In this document: positions 10,347 to 21,177 of the stretch, piece by piece | How positions within the stretch are numbered: position 1 is the stretch's first letter | Layout of the letters: each line of letters starts with the position of its first letter | Assembly: GCF_024139115.2 (NCBI RefSeq) | Contig: NC_085141.1 | Span: forward strand, 165,808,908 to 165,872,907 | Origin: Armigeres subalbatus | Taxonomy: Eukaryota; Arthropoda; Insecta; Diptera; Culicidae | DNA: 64,000 nt | Direction: 5' to 3' | Translations under genes and position numbers: made by a program | Notes under the pieces: generated by a model | Database searches by the model: none | What the model saw: the letters and a program-made list of their open reading frames with translations, nothing else | Told to the model about the DNA's origin: nothing

Positions 10347-11757
10347 TTAGAACCATTGCATTTTCCAAAACGTCCGGCTACAATCTGGGAGAGTGCTGAT
10401 CTTATTGGATAAGTCTTTATTTCTAAGATCCGCAGTTCTGGCTTTGATGATTTTAAACATCTGATTGTATGCTGATTTCAAAGAAGGTAGACCAGTACGT
10501 TGGAACTGCCTTCGTTTTACATTTCTCAAACGAAATAAATCTTTGGTGAGTGAGTCAATGGTGAGATATGCTTACCTTTCGAGCTATTGGAACATGTCGT
10601 TCCAGAGCTTGCGAGATTGCTTTCTCGATGGAGCGTAACTGTTGGTGTCTCGGCAAGAACCTCGTAGTTAAAATTCTCATCACCACATTGCTGGAGGGGC
10701 CCTCCTTAGCCGTGCGGTAAGACGCGCGGTTACAAAGCAATACCATGCTGAGGGTTACTGGATTCGATTCCCGGTGCCGGTCTATTCAATTGTCTCGACT
10801 TTCCTGGGCATAAAAGTATCATCGTGTTAGCCTCATGATATACGAATGCAAAAATGGTAACTTGGCTTAGAAACCTCGCAGTTCTGTGGAAGTGCTTAAT
10901 GAACACTAAGCTGCGAGGCGGCTCTGTCCCAGTGTGGAGATGTAATGCCAATAAGAAGAAGAAGAAGAACATTGCTGGAACCGGGCCCAGTTCACTCGAT
11001 GATAGTTGCGCCATGTTTCTCGGTGTCAGTTGGCTGTAAAACCAATTTCAACCCCCACTGTATAGTGGTCCAAACTAAGTTCTTGGAAGACCTCCGGTTA
11101 CGAAACGTTATTAGACATATTCGTTAAGTAGACATCAAGGATTGTATGAACTCCGCGATGGCTCACCCGTGTGGGCGAATCCGGGCTCAAAATGGTATAA
11201 TAGCCTTCCTCCAAACCTTCTTGGATGATGGTTCCGTTTCGGTTCCTTGTTGCATTCCCTCAGGCTTGGTGCTTCGCGTTTAAATCACCAACAATGATGA
11301 AGTGTCCGTGTCGTCGAGTTAGCTTAATCATGTCGTTTTTCAGAGCTGCAGCTGTCCCGTCAGTTTGTCTTACTTGCTTAGGGTAGTAGACCGCAATTTC
11401 ACAAGCACAATTTCTTGTGCCATGGCCAAACACGAGGCAGTTGCCACACTGCGTGACATCTCGTTTATTTTTGGGCGGTATCTCTCCCATCCAACAATAA
11501 TGTTGAAGAGTGCCCTCACGTTCTGCAGATCCGCCATGGAGATGGAACCCTTCTCCAAATGGACCAAGTACAGTTTGTCCCGGTGGTTTGTTCCTTCCTC
11601 GCGCCTGATGGGAAACACTTTCAACGGCTTGAATTTCACTGCAATCAGCTCCTGCAAAATTGCTTCCGGTGTGTACTCTGGAAGGCCGCGGATTAAAACC
11701 GTCATGGGAGTAGTAACCATGTCCCTTCGCGGTTAGGTAATTACCTACTTCCTGGTA
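10347..11757 (-). mobile_element. Jockey-clade non-LTR retrotransposon, internally deleted remnant
   Basis: On the minus strand the order is ORF1 gag-like protein, a fused endonuclease fragment, then the endonuclease-to-RT linker. ORF1 (about 11736-11370) has the Jockey-type RRM-like segment (LYLVHLEKG, ALFNIIVGWERYRP) and a zinc knuckle relic (CGNCLVFGHGTRNC). The frame then jumps to endonuclease sequence (HFIIVGDLNAKHQ), so the intervening part is deleted. The linker (KIIKARTADLRNKDLSNKIS, LPDCSRTFWKM) ends at 10347. A Feilai-type SINE sits inside it. Similar to mosquito Juan-type elements, by recognition only. Confidence 0.8.
10696..10968 (+). mobile_element. Feilai-type SINE, full length
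   Basis: A tRNA-derived SINE: an A-box-like TTAGCCGTGCGGTAAGACGC, a B-box-like GGATTCGATTCCC, the Feilai body phrases TTTCCTGGGCATAAAAGTAT, ATATACGAATGCAAAAATGG and GAGGCGGCTCTGTCCCAGTG, and an AAGAAGAAGAAG tail. An exact 11-bp duplication ACATTGCTGGA flanks it (10685-10695 and 10969-10979). It interrupts the minus-strand Jockey linker frame, so it is younger than that element. Internal pol III promoter is inferred. Confidence 0.93.
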
Positions 11758-11922
11758 GTTCATTAAGCACTTCCACATTTATTAACTGCGAGCTTTCTAA
11801 GCCAAGTTACCATTTTTGCATTCGTATATCATGAGGCTAACACGATGATACTTTTATGCCCAGGGAAGTCGAGACAATTTCCAATCCGAAAATTGCCTAG
11901 ACCGATACCGGGAATTGAACCC
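11758..11922 (-). mobile_element. Feilai-type SINE fragment
   Basis: Inverse of the Feilai body (CCATTTTTGCATTCGTATAT, CTTTTATGCCCAGGGAAGTC) ending in a B-box-like GGGAATTGAACCC. The A box and the AAG-repeat tail are both absent, so it is truncated at both ends and wedged between the Jockey and RTE remnants. Confidence 0.85.
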
Positions 11923-11924
11923 AG

Positions 11925-12344
11925 ACAACTGCCTACGGCTAGTAAATTTCGCTACTGCCAGAGGGATGGCCATCAGTAGCACCTACTTTGCACGAAAGAA
12001 TATCCAAAAGCACACCTGGAGTCACCCAAATAGTAAAACTTGCAACCAGATAGACCATGTACTGGTGGATGGGCGCCATTTCTCGGATGTTATCGCTGTG
12101 CGGATATTCAGAGGTCCGAACATTCCCTCTGGTCACTACCTCGTTGTCAGTAAGATTCGATCACGGCTGTCAACTATATCGAATGAAAGATCACAGCGAA
12201 CGATGCGTTACAATATCCAGCGATTGTCGGCTGAAGGAGTATCGGCTGAGTACCGCCAGAAGCTCGACGAACGGTTAAGTGCAATCAACGTTCGCGACAA
12301 CATCAACGATCTATGGGAGTCGATCCATGGAGCGGTGAGCACAA
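11925..12344 (+). pseudogene. RTE-type endonuclease C terminus
   Basis: Reads NCLRLVNFATARGMAISSTY, then ARKNIQKHTWSHPN, QIDHVLVDGRHFSDVIAVR and a terminal SGHYLVV where the canonical active-site Asp is replaced by Gly. These are the APE-type endonuclease blocks of RTE-like elements. The N-terminal half is missing and the frame ends at the monomer-headed insertion. Confidence 0.75.
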
Positions 12345-12900
12345 AAGCTTGAGCTTGAGCTTGAGCTTGATTGACTGCTCGTAGTTGCCACTCCATTATG
12401 ACCAGATCAGCTGTTCTTGCACAGGGAACCAACAGATGTTCGCTTGGGACTAGTACACATCTTCAATGTACAAGTACTGGTGATCTCATTTGTTAGGTCA
12501 TACTGGCGCCTGCCACGTCAGAATGCAAGTCAATATAGGGAAGGGGCAGGAAATTATGATGCAATCACTCGCCCACTGCAAGCCGAATATACCTCTGCAC
12601 TTGCCACGAGTTCATGCGGAATTTGTTGGAATTTCTGGGTTAGGTTGGAGAGGCAGAGGTCCGTCTTGGTTAACGAGCTGCCAATGTGATAGATAGGAGA
12701 AGGTAACTGATGGAATTTCTAATTGGGTGTAGGAAACGAGCTCTCTAATTCATTTCCAATTCTATCAGATTACTGATAGAATACTCAAGTTGAAGGTATA
12801 GGAATAATAATGGAAACGGTATGGAAGTCCATTTCCAGTTCTAGCGATTGCTAGAACATGAGAAATAAAGAGAAAGATACAAAGTAGGAGAATGGAACGG

Positions 12901-12970
12901 ACCTGGGATTGAACCCACGACCTCCTGCGTATGAGGCAGAAGCAGTAGCCATATGACTACCAAGCCCGCT
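12901..12970 (-). promoter_or_regulatory. tRNA-like block with A and B boxes
   Basis: On the minus strand it begins AGCGGGCTTGGTAGTCATAT and contains GTGGGTTCAATCCCAGG, matching an A box and a B box with normal tRNA spacing. There is no clean cloverleaf 3' half, so it is a SINE-type internal pol III promoter rather than a tRNA gene. Confidence 0.65.
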
Positions 12971-12971
12971 T

Positions 12972-13297
12972 CGAAACAAGAACAACGAAACAACGCACTG
13001 AACTGATTAATTTTATTACCGGCCGCGCAATGCAGAACACAATAATTCGGCCGACCGCGCGATCGTTCTGCTGTCCGGAACAAGAGAGATCACGCACTGA
13101 ACTGATTAATTTTATTACCGGCCGCGCAATGCAGAACACAATAATTCGGCCGACCGCGCGATCGTTCTGCTGTCCGAAACATGATAGAACACGCACTGAA
13201 CTGATTAATTTTATTACCGGCCGCGCAATGCAGAACACAATAATTCGGCCGATCGCGCGATCGTTCTGCTGTCCGGAACAAGAGAGATCACGCACTC
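12972..13297 (-). repeat. 99-bp tandem monomers (about 3.2 copies)
   Basis: Identical phrases recur exactly 99 bp apart (for example GCAATGCAGAACACAATAAT at 13027, 13126 and 13225). Because 99 is a multiple of three, frames stay open on both strands and mimic a repeat protein; I reject that reading. Monomers are roughly 80% alike to those at 52646-53320. Confidence 0.9.
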
Positions 13298-13771
13298 CCA
13301 TGGAGCGGTGAGCACAACAGCACGAAAAGTGGTAGGCACTGCACAGAGGTGACCCAGGACGGGTTGGTTCGATGTGAAGTGTCAGAGAGTGACAGACGAG
13401 AAGAACGTTGCCAGAAGCCGAATGTAGGAGTCGGGTACCCGATGGAATAGAGATCGGTACAAGGAAGCAAGAGCAGCCGAAAAACGAACCCACCGCAGGA
13501 AAAAAAAGAACATGAAGAACAAGTGATTAGCGAGGCGCAGGAAAAAATGGAGTAGAACGATATGCAGAGGTTCTATGAGTCTTCAATGGCGTGCGAAGAA
13601 AGACAGCGCCATCTCTGGCCATGTGCAACGACCAACAAGGGAATTTGCAGACAGATAAAACCGAAGTGACTGCCAGGTGGAAGCAAAAGTCTCGAAGTGT
13701 TGCTTCCACCTTGAATAGTGGAAGTGACGGTGCATCGGTGAACAGAATAAATATGAGCGACGATATTATCT

Positions 13772-14224
13772 GTGAAGTCGCCTACACTAGATGAGGTTAA
13801 AAATGCTGTTAAACAGCTGAAAAACAATAAGGCTGCGGAGAAGAACCAGCTCCCGACTGAACTTCTCAAACATGGCAGTGAGCAGCTTTATGAAGTTCTG
13901 CACCATATTATGTCGAAAATATGGGAAGACGAGGAAATGCCTGCTATCTGGTTGGACGGCCCCATTTGCCCTCTCTTTAAGAAAGGGCGCACCCTGGAGT
14001 TCGCCAATTACCAAGAAATAACCCTCCTTGATTCGGCGTACAAAATTATGTCCCGTATTCTGTTCCACAGATTAAGACCGCTTGAAGAGTCCTTCGTCGG
14101 CAAATACCAAGTAGGTTTTCGTGAGGGCCGATTAACGACGGATCAGATGTTTATCCTGAGACAAATCTTCGATAATTTCCACATCATCTGTTTATTGATT
14201 TCAAGGCGGCATGCGATTCAGTGA
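13772..14224 (+). pseudogene. RTE-type reverse transcriptase, fingers region
   Basis: Reads LDEVKNAVKQLKNNKAAEKN, then ICPLFKKGRTLEFANYQEIT, LDSAYKIMSRILFHRL and GKYQVGFREGRLTTDQMF, the conserved RT1-RT3 order of RTE-like elements. It stops where an A-D-S type FKAAYD motif is corrupted. The catalytic FADD block lies in a separate piece at 14838-15158. Confidence 0.8.
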
Positions 14225-14229
14225 AACGG

Positions 14230-14645
14230 AGTGAATAAGGTAGCAGTCAAAACGATTAATGCAAGAGATGGCGTTTTTTCAGTGGTAGTAAAAATGAAAT
14301 TTCATCACTATAAAAATACTAATCAGTGCAACCTAAGTGCAGGAGATAATCTTTTCACCTCATACTTCATTCCTTATCACTACTTTCTTTTAAAATGCCC
14401 CCATTTTTCATAAATATGCCGAATACCTAATTTTTCCATACATTTTATCGATTTCCAACCACCATTCTTCCATGAGCTCATGGTGAAAATTGTGAAAATC
14501 TCAGAACATAGAGTAGCAGGTTTAACAAAACAGATAGAATCGCCGGTATCGCCACTCAGTGACGAGCACCGTAAACATAGTGCACGGAAGGTTGTTGTCC
14601 ACACTTTTTACGGCTGCTGCACCCTGGAAGTAAACAGTCGGTCCC
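14230..14645. other. Unassigned insertion in the RTE remnant
   Basis: The RT frame breaks near 14225 and resumes near 14650 (frame reading through GGTTTTCCGGCGAAACTGAT). The 400 bp between are AT-rich and unlike the element. No terminal repeat or target duplication could be fixed. Confidence 0.5.
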
Positions 14646-14837
14646 TCATTATGACAAATTATGCTTGAACATGGTTTTCCGGCGAAACTGATACGGCTGA
14701 TTCGTATAACGTTGGACGGATCGAAATCAAATGTAAGGGTTGCGGAAGAAATATCGACGCCATTTGTTACTTTATATGGATTAAAGTAGGGTGATGCACT
14801 CTCGAATCTACTGTTCAATATAGCGCTCGAGGGAGCG

Positions 14838-15158
14838 ATGAGGAGAGCTGGTGTGCAAAGAAGCGGTACCATTATCACAAGATCGCATATGCTCCAGGGA
14901 TTTGCGGACGATATTGATATTATCGGGATTGATCACCGTGCCGTGGAAGAGGCTTTTGTGGCTTTTAAGAGGGAGACAGCGAGGATTGGACTCACGATCA
15001 ATACCAGCAAAACGAAGTACATGGTCGCTGGCAATCAACGTGGGTTCATTAGTGGTGGTGGTAGCGAAATGGTGCTGGAAGGTGAAAAATTTGAAGTGGT
15101 AGAAGAATTTATGTATCTTGGAACATTAGTGACGTGCGATAATGATGTTACTCGCTAG
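14838..15158 (+). pseudogene. RTE-type reverse transcriptase, palm region
   Basis: Reads MRRAGVQRSGTI, the catalytic GFADDIDIIG, an INTSKTKYMVAG block and VVEEFMYLGTLVT, which follow the fingers in RTE-type enzymes. A stop codon follows at 15156; the remaining C-terminal tail continues in shifted frames to about 15700. Confidence 0.82.
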
Positions 15159-15703
15159 GTGAAAAGGCGTATTGCAGCTGCAAATAGGGCTTATTACGAA
15201 CTTCGTAACCAGCTTAAGTCCTGTAGTCGGCAAATGAAAACAAAACTCGCGCTGTATACTACTCTGATTCTTCCGGTGGCTTTATACAGGCCATAAAGGA
15301 GGCTGATCAGAGAGCTTTCGGAGTGTTTGAGCGTAAGGTGCTGCGGACAATACTCGGAGGTAAACAGGAGAACGGTATCTGGCGGCGTCGCATGAATCAC
15401 GAGTTTTACCAGGTGTATATGTAAAGGGCTGGATATTATTAAGCTTATTCAACACGGCAGACTACGGTGGGCTGGTCACGTTGTTCATATGCCGGAAGAA
15501 CGCTAAGTAAAGATAATATTTAGTAGAGAAGAGGCCGCAGGCTTCGTGGAAGGCAGCGTACACGATGTCCTTTTGCAGTTGAAGAGGACCTGAGGGCGCT
15601 CAATGTTCAGGGCGACTGGAAGCGATTGGTCCAGGATCGAGTCCAGTGGAGAAGGATACTCCATTCGGCGTAGGTTCATCGAAGAGCTGTAGCCCATCAA
15701 TTA

Positions 15704-16170
15704 AGTAAGTATGCTTACAGGGAATAAGAAGTTTGCTCTTCTTTCGTGGTACTTGTGACAGATTGACCACTGATTGATTGATCGTACTGGCATTCGGAGT
15801 CTGATGTCTGGAAGTCTGATTTAAAATTCTCCTCCCCGGTATCATTGGCGTAAATAAGGGGGGACTAGGGGGGGGCTTAGCCCTCCCTAGAAAAAAAATA
15901 GCCCCCTCCCTAGTGAAATGAGTGGAAGAAAAATTAGCTTGTTTCAGAATTTTGAGAAAGATTCCCATCAGCATCCGAGAAGGATTCTCATCAGAATCCG
16001 AGAAGAATTCTCACTTCAATCAAGAATTCTTTTCGGATTCATCGAAGTATTCCAATCGTAATCCAGAAGAATTCCTACTGGATTCTTTCCAATATTGTTA
16101 AGCAATACCCTTGGGAATCTGTGAAAAATACCCTTTAAAATCCATGGAGGATTTGCTTTAGAATCTCTCG
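15704..16170. repeat. G-rich segment and degenerate 23-24 bp repeat
   Basis: Around 15860-15920 a G-rich/C-rich inverted motif (GGGGGGCTTAGCCCTCCCTA) stands out. From 15950 to 16160 variants of GAGAAGGATTCTCATCAGAA recur with a spacing of about 23 bp, forming an old minisatellite. No gene. Confidence 0.5.
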
Positions 16171-16237
16171 TTGATGAGTTATTGACAAACTACTAAATGA
16201 TTGAACGCAGATTACTAAATGATCGATAACATCCTTG
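16171..16237 (+). mobile_element. Terminal fragment of the 423-bp MITE family
   Basis: Matches the right terminus of the elements at 29802-30224 and 49732-50155: TGAGTTATTGACAAACTACT, then AATGATTGAACGCAGATTAC, ending GATAACATCCTTG. Only this end is present. Confidence 0.75.
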
Positions 16238-16415
16238 TTCGGCGATTTGCTTCGTAATCCTTTGAAGATTTAATTCGGAGTCTTTCGACGTTTTGCAAAT
16301 GATCTGCGTTGGGATCTCTACACACTCAGTTTTTATTTCTGCAGCTCGGCAAAATATACGGCAAAATGCAGCTGCAGCTCGGCAAAATATTCAATATACG
16401 CACTATTGAGAATAT

Positions 16416-16736
16416 CGCTGAAAAAATTTACCCAAATTTGGGTAGTTTTCCCTTTCTTTCCCATGATTGCTATCAAAACTAGAGCAAGATGCAATCACCT
16501 CACCGAGGTTGCTCAGCCCAATAACCCAAATTTGAGTAAATTCAATATTCTCTATTTTGGGTTGATCAAGGTCCGCTTTGGATAAATTAAACTCAGCTTT
16601 GGGTAAATTGTTTACATGGGATTCAAGGCAAACTACCTAGTGCCAGAAAAGTCATTTTACTCAAATTTGGGTTATTGGCCCAAACCACGGTTTTGAGTGC
16701 AAACAACCCACTTTTGGGTAGTTTCGGTTTTCAGTG
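16416..16736. mobile_element. MITE with ACCCAAATTTGGGT-like ends
   Basis: Left end CGCTGAAAAAATTTACCCAA and right end the imperfect inverse (GGGTAGTTTCGGTTTTCAGT then G), both next to TAT. Several internal ACCCAAA/TTTGGGT copies. About 320 bp, noncoding. Confidence 0.55.
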
Positions 16737-16737
16737 T

Positions 16738-17400
16738 ATGCTCACCCCTTGGAAATGCCCGAATAAAACTGTTTCAGCTATCAGACACTAGATGTCTTTG
16801 GATGTTATACCTACCATTCAGTATGACGTTATGATTGCATTCCCATTATGACAGTTGGTGTTGCTGTCAAATAAATTTTTGACAAACGTTACGAAATATG
16901 TTAACACAGGAACATATACAACGTTAGCGAATGAAGTACATTCACAAACCGATGCTGGTAGCAGTGCTGATACAAGCCGCCAGACTTTCACACAAAGGCA
17001 AAACATCTTCCCAACTCAGTGCAAAATAAGTACTGAAGAACACACAACATGATGCAAGAGCATCGTTGGCTACGCTTTAGCATTATTACTCGATGGTGAC
17101 ATATTGACAAACATTAGAAAAAAGTAGTGGTTTTCTTTTCATTATTTTAGAGACATAAGTGCTTAGACAAACCAATTGAAATTATTTCACGGGTATTGAT
17201 AGCATAGTGCAGCAAAAATATACATTCATTGCTTTCGGGACTAAAAGATCTTACATTTCACGAATGCGAAGAAATTCGTTCTATTCTTCTTGTGCAGACA
17301 GTGCCGAATTTCATTGAGATTGCTCCAAAACGAGAACAAACTATTTTTACCATTCATCGAAGAATTTTCTCACATCATTTAGCAGATCATTAAGAGTAGG
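16738..17400. other. Upstream region of the Hs6st-like gene, no gene seen
   Basis: No transposon ends or recognisable frames. A calmer, repeat-poor stretch, consistent with a host promoter-proximal region. Confidence 0.4.
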
Positions 17401-18043
17401 AAGTGGATGTTTCGGGATCGCACTCTAATTTTAGCGAAACTTTTGCGATGATGGTTTAGTTGGTCGATTAGTGTACTGTCTAGTGAAAGTGATACCCAAA
17501 AAATCTGAAAACCTTCGATTCGATAAACTGAGCGGTACTGCGCTTACGCGAAGGTCATCTGCGGAAAATGGAATCTGATGTTCCCTAACAGGGCTCTCTG
17601 TATTTGAAGCAATGGGACAAGTGTTTGTCAAGTTCCAAGAACCACATCCGATCGAAAATCGATACGCATTTGTAGAGTTATTCCACAAACGGCACAGGAA
17701 GCGTCCGCGGCTACATACGAAAGTGTGAAATGCCAGAAGAAACCAATTTTGGTGATTTATGTGTTGCTATGCCCGCCGAGGCACTAGTTGAAAATTCTGT
17801 GCGCCGTACTTCCAGGCGTTGATGGCGAGAGCGTAGTGCGTTGATTGAATAATGATTATGTAGGTAGCTACCAGTGGCAGCTATAGAACAAAAGAGATAA
17901 TCAAAACAGAAGAATACACATATCCACCTTCCTGTAGTGCACATATCGTAGTTGGTCTGCCGGGAATGCGGAGTTGGTGATTTTTCAAACCGGGAGTAGC
18001 TTTTCTTTTGTGACAACAGCGAATTGTAGAGAACACAGCTCCA
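17401..18043 (+). other. Putative 5' leader of the Hs6st-like gene
   Basis: Repeat-free and richer in GC than its surroundings, and directly upstream of the start codon at 18044. An in-frame TGA at 18011-18013 closes the frame, so 18044 is the first usable ATG in it. The transcription start is not visible; no convincing TATA box was found. Minus-strand open frames here are shadows. Confidence 0.45.
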
Positions 18044-18247
18044 ATGAAAAAAGTTATGATACCATCGTTGGATATGAAAAAGAGTGTTTCGGTCAAAGTA
18101 GATAGTGATCTGACATTGCTACTATCGAGCGGAGTGTACGAAATTAAAAAAATGGAGCCCCGCAGGCGGCTCCGTCCTATTGTGATAATCTGCTTATTTC
18201 TGACCATCGCCGGTATCATCGGGTTTGGATACTTCTGTCCGGATCAG
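18044..18247 (+). CDS. Hs6st: Heparan sulfate 6-O-sulfotransferase, exon 1 (N-terminal anchor)
   Basis: A 68-codon exon: a basic cytoplasmic head (ending MEPRRRLRP), one hydrophobic membrane span of about 20 residues (IVIICLFLTIAGIIGFGYF) and then CPDQ, followed directly by a CAG|GTAGGT donor. This is the layout of a type II Golgi sulfotransferase N terminus. It ends in phase 0, as exon 2 at 36038 begins. An in-frame stop 30 bases upstream fixes the frame; ATGs at codons 5, 11 and 37 are alternative starts. The N terminus of this family is poorly conserved, so linkage to exon 2 rests on phase, strand and topology. It could instead belong to another membrane-protein gene. Confidence 0.7.
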
Positions 18248-18719
18248 GTAGGTCGTTCGCGAAATTGATGTGTTGAGCGGTAGTGATATTGCGAAGTGTT
18301 AGTTACCATTGCATCGCTTAAGAATAAAAAATATTTGTCAGCTGCTATTTCCAAGGGATTCGCTATGTTCTTTATATGAATATTTTTAGTACTATACCTT
18401 TTTGAAGTGTGGTGTAATTTCTGCACGTCTCTATTAATTTGGGCTACAGGTTAAATCACTCTTCAATATTTTATATATTACGCATCTCACGATAAGCACT
18501 CTAATCGTTATCATGCCAATCAGACTCCGTCGAGTCACGCCGAAGCGCGCTTATATATTAATTTACGCACGGCGGATATTCAGCTCAGGCAACCCCACTC
18601 GGCGGCTAGTTAAATAGAAGCGCAGGCTTGCACCCTGTTTAAATACTTATGGGCGCACTGTTTCGCATCTTGTCTTGCGCGTTACTATCGCATAGATTTA
18701 AAGAACTGGCACTCTCTAA

Positions 18720-18815
18720 GGGGCGATTTCTTCACCTCCGCTTAGTGCTTAAACCAGGTTTAATCGTATGGGTAAGCACCGCTTAAGAGTTAAGCGGAGG
18801 TGAAGAAACTGGCCC
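18720..18815. mobile_element. 96-bp MITE, PIF/Harbinger-like (TAA duplication)
   Basis: Ends GGGGCGATTTCTTCACCTCC and its imperfect inverse (GGAGGTGAAGAAACTGGCCC), flanked by TAA at 18717-18719 and 18816-18818. Almost all of it is terminal repeat. A TAA duplication suggests PIF/Harbinger. Confidence 0.75.
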
Positions 18816-19530
18816 TAAGAAATATAGTATTTAACTTTACTGATGTATGACAGTCCTTAAATTATTGTTGTTATTGATACACAATCGATTTTATGGAGTG
18901 CTGTCAAAAATCGACTTTTAAAATATTCGAGGGAAATTGATCCCTCTCCAACAGGCTTGTAAAATGTCATCTGCATGTCATTTGACTAGTTTGTTCATAA
19001 CTTTCTTTGGAAGCCAAATTAATTCTATAATTTTGAATGTACTCATAACGCTTGAGTAGGGCTATATTTTTGTCCAAGGGTACATTGCTCTAACTATAAC
19101 ATCTGAGGCTGAAGAGTGAAAACTCTCCGAAATGTCACGTGTCATTTGACATAATGTCATTTGAATGACATTCTGCCTCCCATGCCCCAGATTACATATT
19201 TACAGCAAAGTCTCGTTAGACAAAGTTGTAGGCCCATTTAACCGCTATAAGTTCGTCATACAACATGAATTGATAGAAAAATATATTAAGCTCTTTTAGT
19301 GGAATGTATTAAACCGTCTAAGACGAATTAAGTACTGTCCATTTAATTCCACTAGTTAATTTTCGTTATCTTTGCAGATACGTATTTCGACCACAACTGT
19401 GTGGTCGTCTTCAGTGTCTTGTACTTGACTCGACTTGAAGAAAACAATCGCAACTTACACTATTTATACTACGCTAGGTACCTAATCTAATCTTATATGC
19501 CTACTTTATTTACCTATACAGTAAATTACT

Positions 19531-20590
19531 TTATTGTTTAGGTAGAAACTTGAAGAGCCAAGAGCTGCCATTTCCCTGATCCTTATTCAACAGCGCTGTT
19601 TGTACCTGTCGGTGGATTTCCAAACTCTCAGCTACATCGAGTTTCCATGGGGAAGAGACATTTCTTAAGATTTTAATATTTGATGCCGTAATTGGGTGAT
19701 TTTCCTTATACACATGTTCTGCTACCTTAGATCTAAATTCGTAATGTAATCCCTTATCGTTTTCTCTTTTCGCCTTACTCACTTCCGCCATATGTTCCTT
19801 GAACCTTATATCTAATGATCTTTTGTTTGGCCTACATAGATTTTTTCACATTGGGAACAACTTATCTTATAAACGCCTGCCTTATTCAACATTTCTACTT
19901 TATCCTTCGTTGAACCCAATAGAGACTTGAGTTGGTTGCTTCTACTGGAGAATACTAGATCGATGCCGAATTTCCTTAGTCGAGGGCGTAGCTGGTTGGT
20001 GATGTGTTTATCATATGGGACCGAAACTCTTTTCAGCGGCTCCTCTATCGGTGTCAGCGTTGTATGTCCATTTCGTCGTAGGGTCCTTTCCTTCTTGTTG
20101 ATGATCGCTCGTATAGTCCTCTCCTGGTATCCGTTGATCTTCGCTGTTTCCAAGATGTATCGTAGTTCCTTCGTTTTTCCTTCTTCGCTCAGGGGTATCG
20201 TCTGCATCCTGTGGATCATGTGATGAAATGCTGCCATTTTATGTTGGTACGAATGGTTCGATGTATATGGGATGACTCTCATGGTGTTCGTGGGTTTCCT
20301 GTAGATTTCGAGGCTCAATGTTGTATTTGCTTCCCTGATGACTAGTAGATCCAAGAAAGGTAGTTTACCTTCTTTTTCCTCTTCGAAGGTAAATTTGATG
20401 TCCTTATGCACGTTGTTTATCGCTTCCAAAATCCTGGGTAGATCCTTTCGGTTGATGATGCTGAAAATGTCGTCGACGTATCTCCACCACTTCTGGGGTA
20501 GTATTCCTTGTTCTTGTAGGTTGTTCTCCAGATTCGCCATGAACAGTTCGCACAAAAACGGTGATAGCGGATTTCCCAGTACGGATACCA
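19531..20590 (-). pseudogene. Penelope-type RT palm plus GIY-YIG endonuclease, frameshifted
   Basis: On the minus strand the first piece (20555-19812, 247 residues) starts within the RT: PLSPFLCELF-like context, catalytic RYVDDIFSI near residue 26, a KLPFLDLLV block and YRKPTNT near 86, then a linker and the GIY-YIG signature GVYKISCSQCEKIYVGQT near residue 225. A one-base deletion after GQT shifts into a second frame (19791-19531) with KEHMAEVSKAK and the C-terminal NHPITASNIKILR to a stop. The RT N terminus is absent, so the copy cannot encode a working enzyme. Confidence 0.9.
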
Positions 20591-21177
20591 GGAGAGGACT
20601 ATACGAGCGATCATCAACAAGAAGGAAAGGACCCTACGACGAAATGGACATACAACGCTGACACCGATAGAGGAGCCGCTGAAAAGAGTTTCGGTCCCAT
20701 ATGATAAACACATCACCAACCAGCTACGCCCTCGACTAAGGAAATTCGGCATCGATCTAGTATTCTCCAGTAGAAGCAACCAACTCAAGTCTCTATTGGG
20801 TTCAACGAAGGATAAAGTAGAAATGTTGAATAAGGCAGGCGTTTATAAGATAAGTTGTTCCCAATGTGAAAAAATCTATGTAGGCCAAAAAAATATAATT
20901 AGATATAAGGTTCAAGGAACATATGGCGGAAGTGAGTAAGGCGAAAAGAGAAAACGATAAGGGATTACATTACGAATTTAGATCTAAGGTAGCAGAAAAT
21001 GTGTATAAGGAAAATCACCCAATTACGGCATCAAATATTAAAATCTTAAGAAATGTCTCTTCCCCATGGAAACTCGATGTAGCTGAGAGTTTGGAAATCC
21101 ACCGACAGGTACAAACAGCGCTGTTGAATAAGGGAAATGGCAGCTCTTGGCTCTTCAAGTTTCTACCTAAACAATAA
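20581..21177 (+). pseudogene. Inverted duplicate of Penelope linker and GIY-YIG domain
   Basis: Repeats the same linker, GIY-YIG motif and C-terminal tail on the plus strand. It has its own lesions: a changed stretch after the GQ of the YVGQ motif and a codon-scale deletion near the C terminus (LLNKGNGSS where the other copy has LLNKDQGNGSS). Differences are few, so the two arms are of similar age. Confidence 0.85.

Larger units (their letters stand above)
12345..13297 (-). mobile_element. Monomer-headed SINE-like retroposon, 20-bp target duplication
   Basis: Flanked by an exact 20-bp direct repeat (CCATGGAGCGGTGAGCACAA at 12325-12344 and 13298-13317) that splits the RTE frame. Read on the minus strand it starts with three 99-bp monomers plus a partial fourth, passes into a tRNA-like block (12901-12970), then a body of about 550 bp, and ends in a CAAGCT repeat tail. 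Long duplications and a simple-repeat tail indicate target-primed reverse transcription. The same monomers head the insertion at 52646-53678. It encodes no recognisable protein. Confidence 0.75.
11923..15703 (+). mobile_element. RTE-type non-LTR retrotransposon remnant, multiply interrupted
   Basis: Plus-strand pieces in the expected order: endonuclease C terminus (11925-12344), endonuclease-RT linker (13318-13770), RT fingers (13772-14224), RT palm with FADDIDI (14838-15158) and the C-terminal tail to about 15700. It is broken by a 953-bp monomer-headed insertion (12345-13297), an unassigned insertion (about 14230-14645), stops and frameshifts. The motif style matches the better preserved element at 41200-44340. 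RTE (JAM1-like) is my best assignment. Confidence 0.8.

Noticed and set aside
10696..10968. tRNA gene
   Set aside because: The A and B boxes belong to a Feilai-type SINE with body, tail and target duplication; no cloverleaf closes. The block at 12901-12970 is likewise SINE-type.
12972..13297. CRISPR-like regular repeats
   Set aside because: Units are contiguous with no unique spacers, and the host is a eukaryote; the same holds for the arrays at 32020 and 52646.
17711..18219. Minus-strand frames over the Hs6st 5' region
   Set aside because: Shadows of the leader and exon 1; no domain or splice logic.
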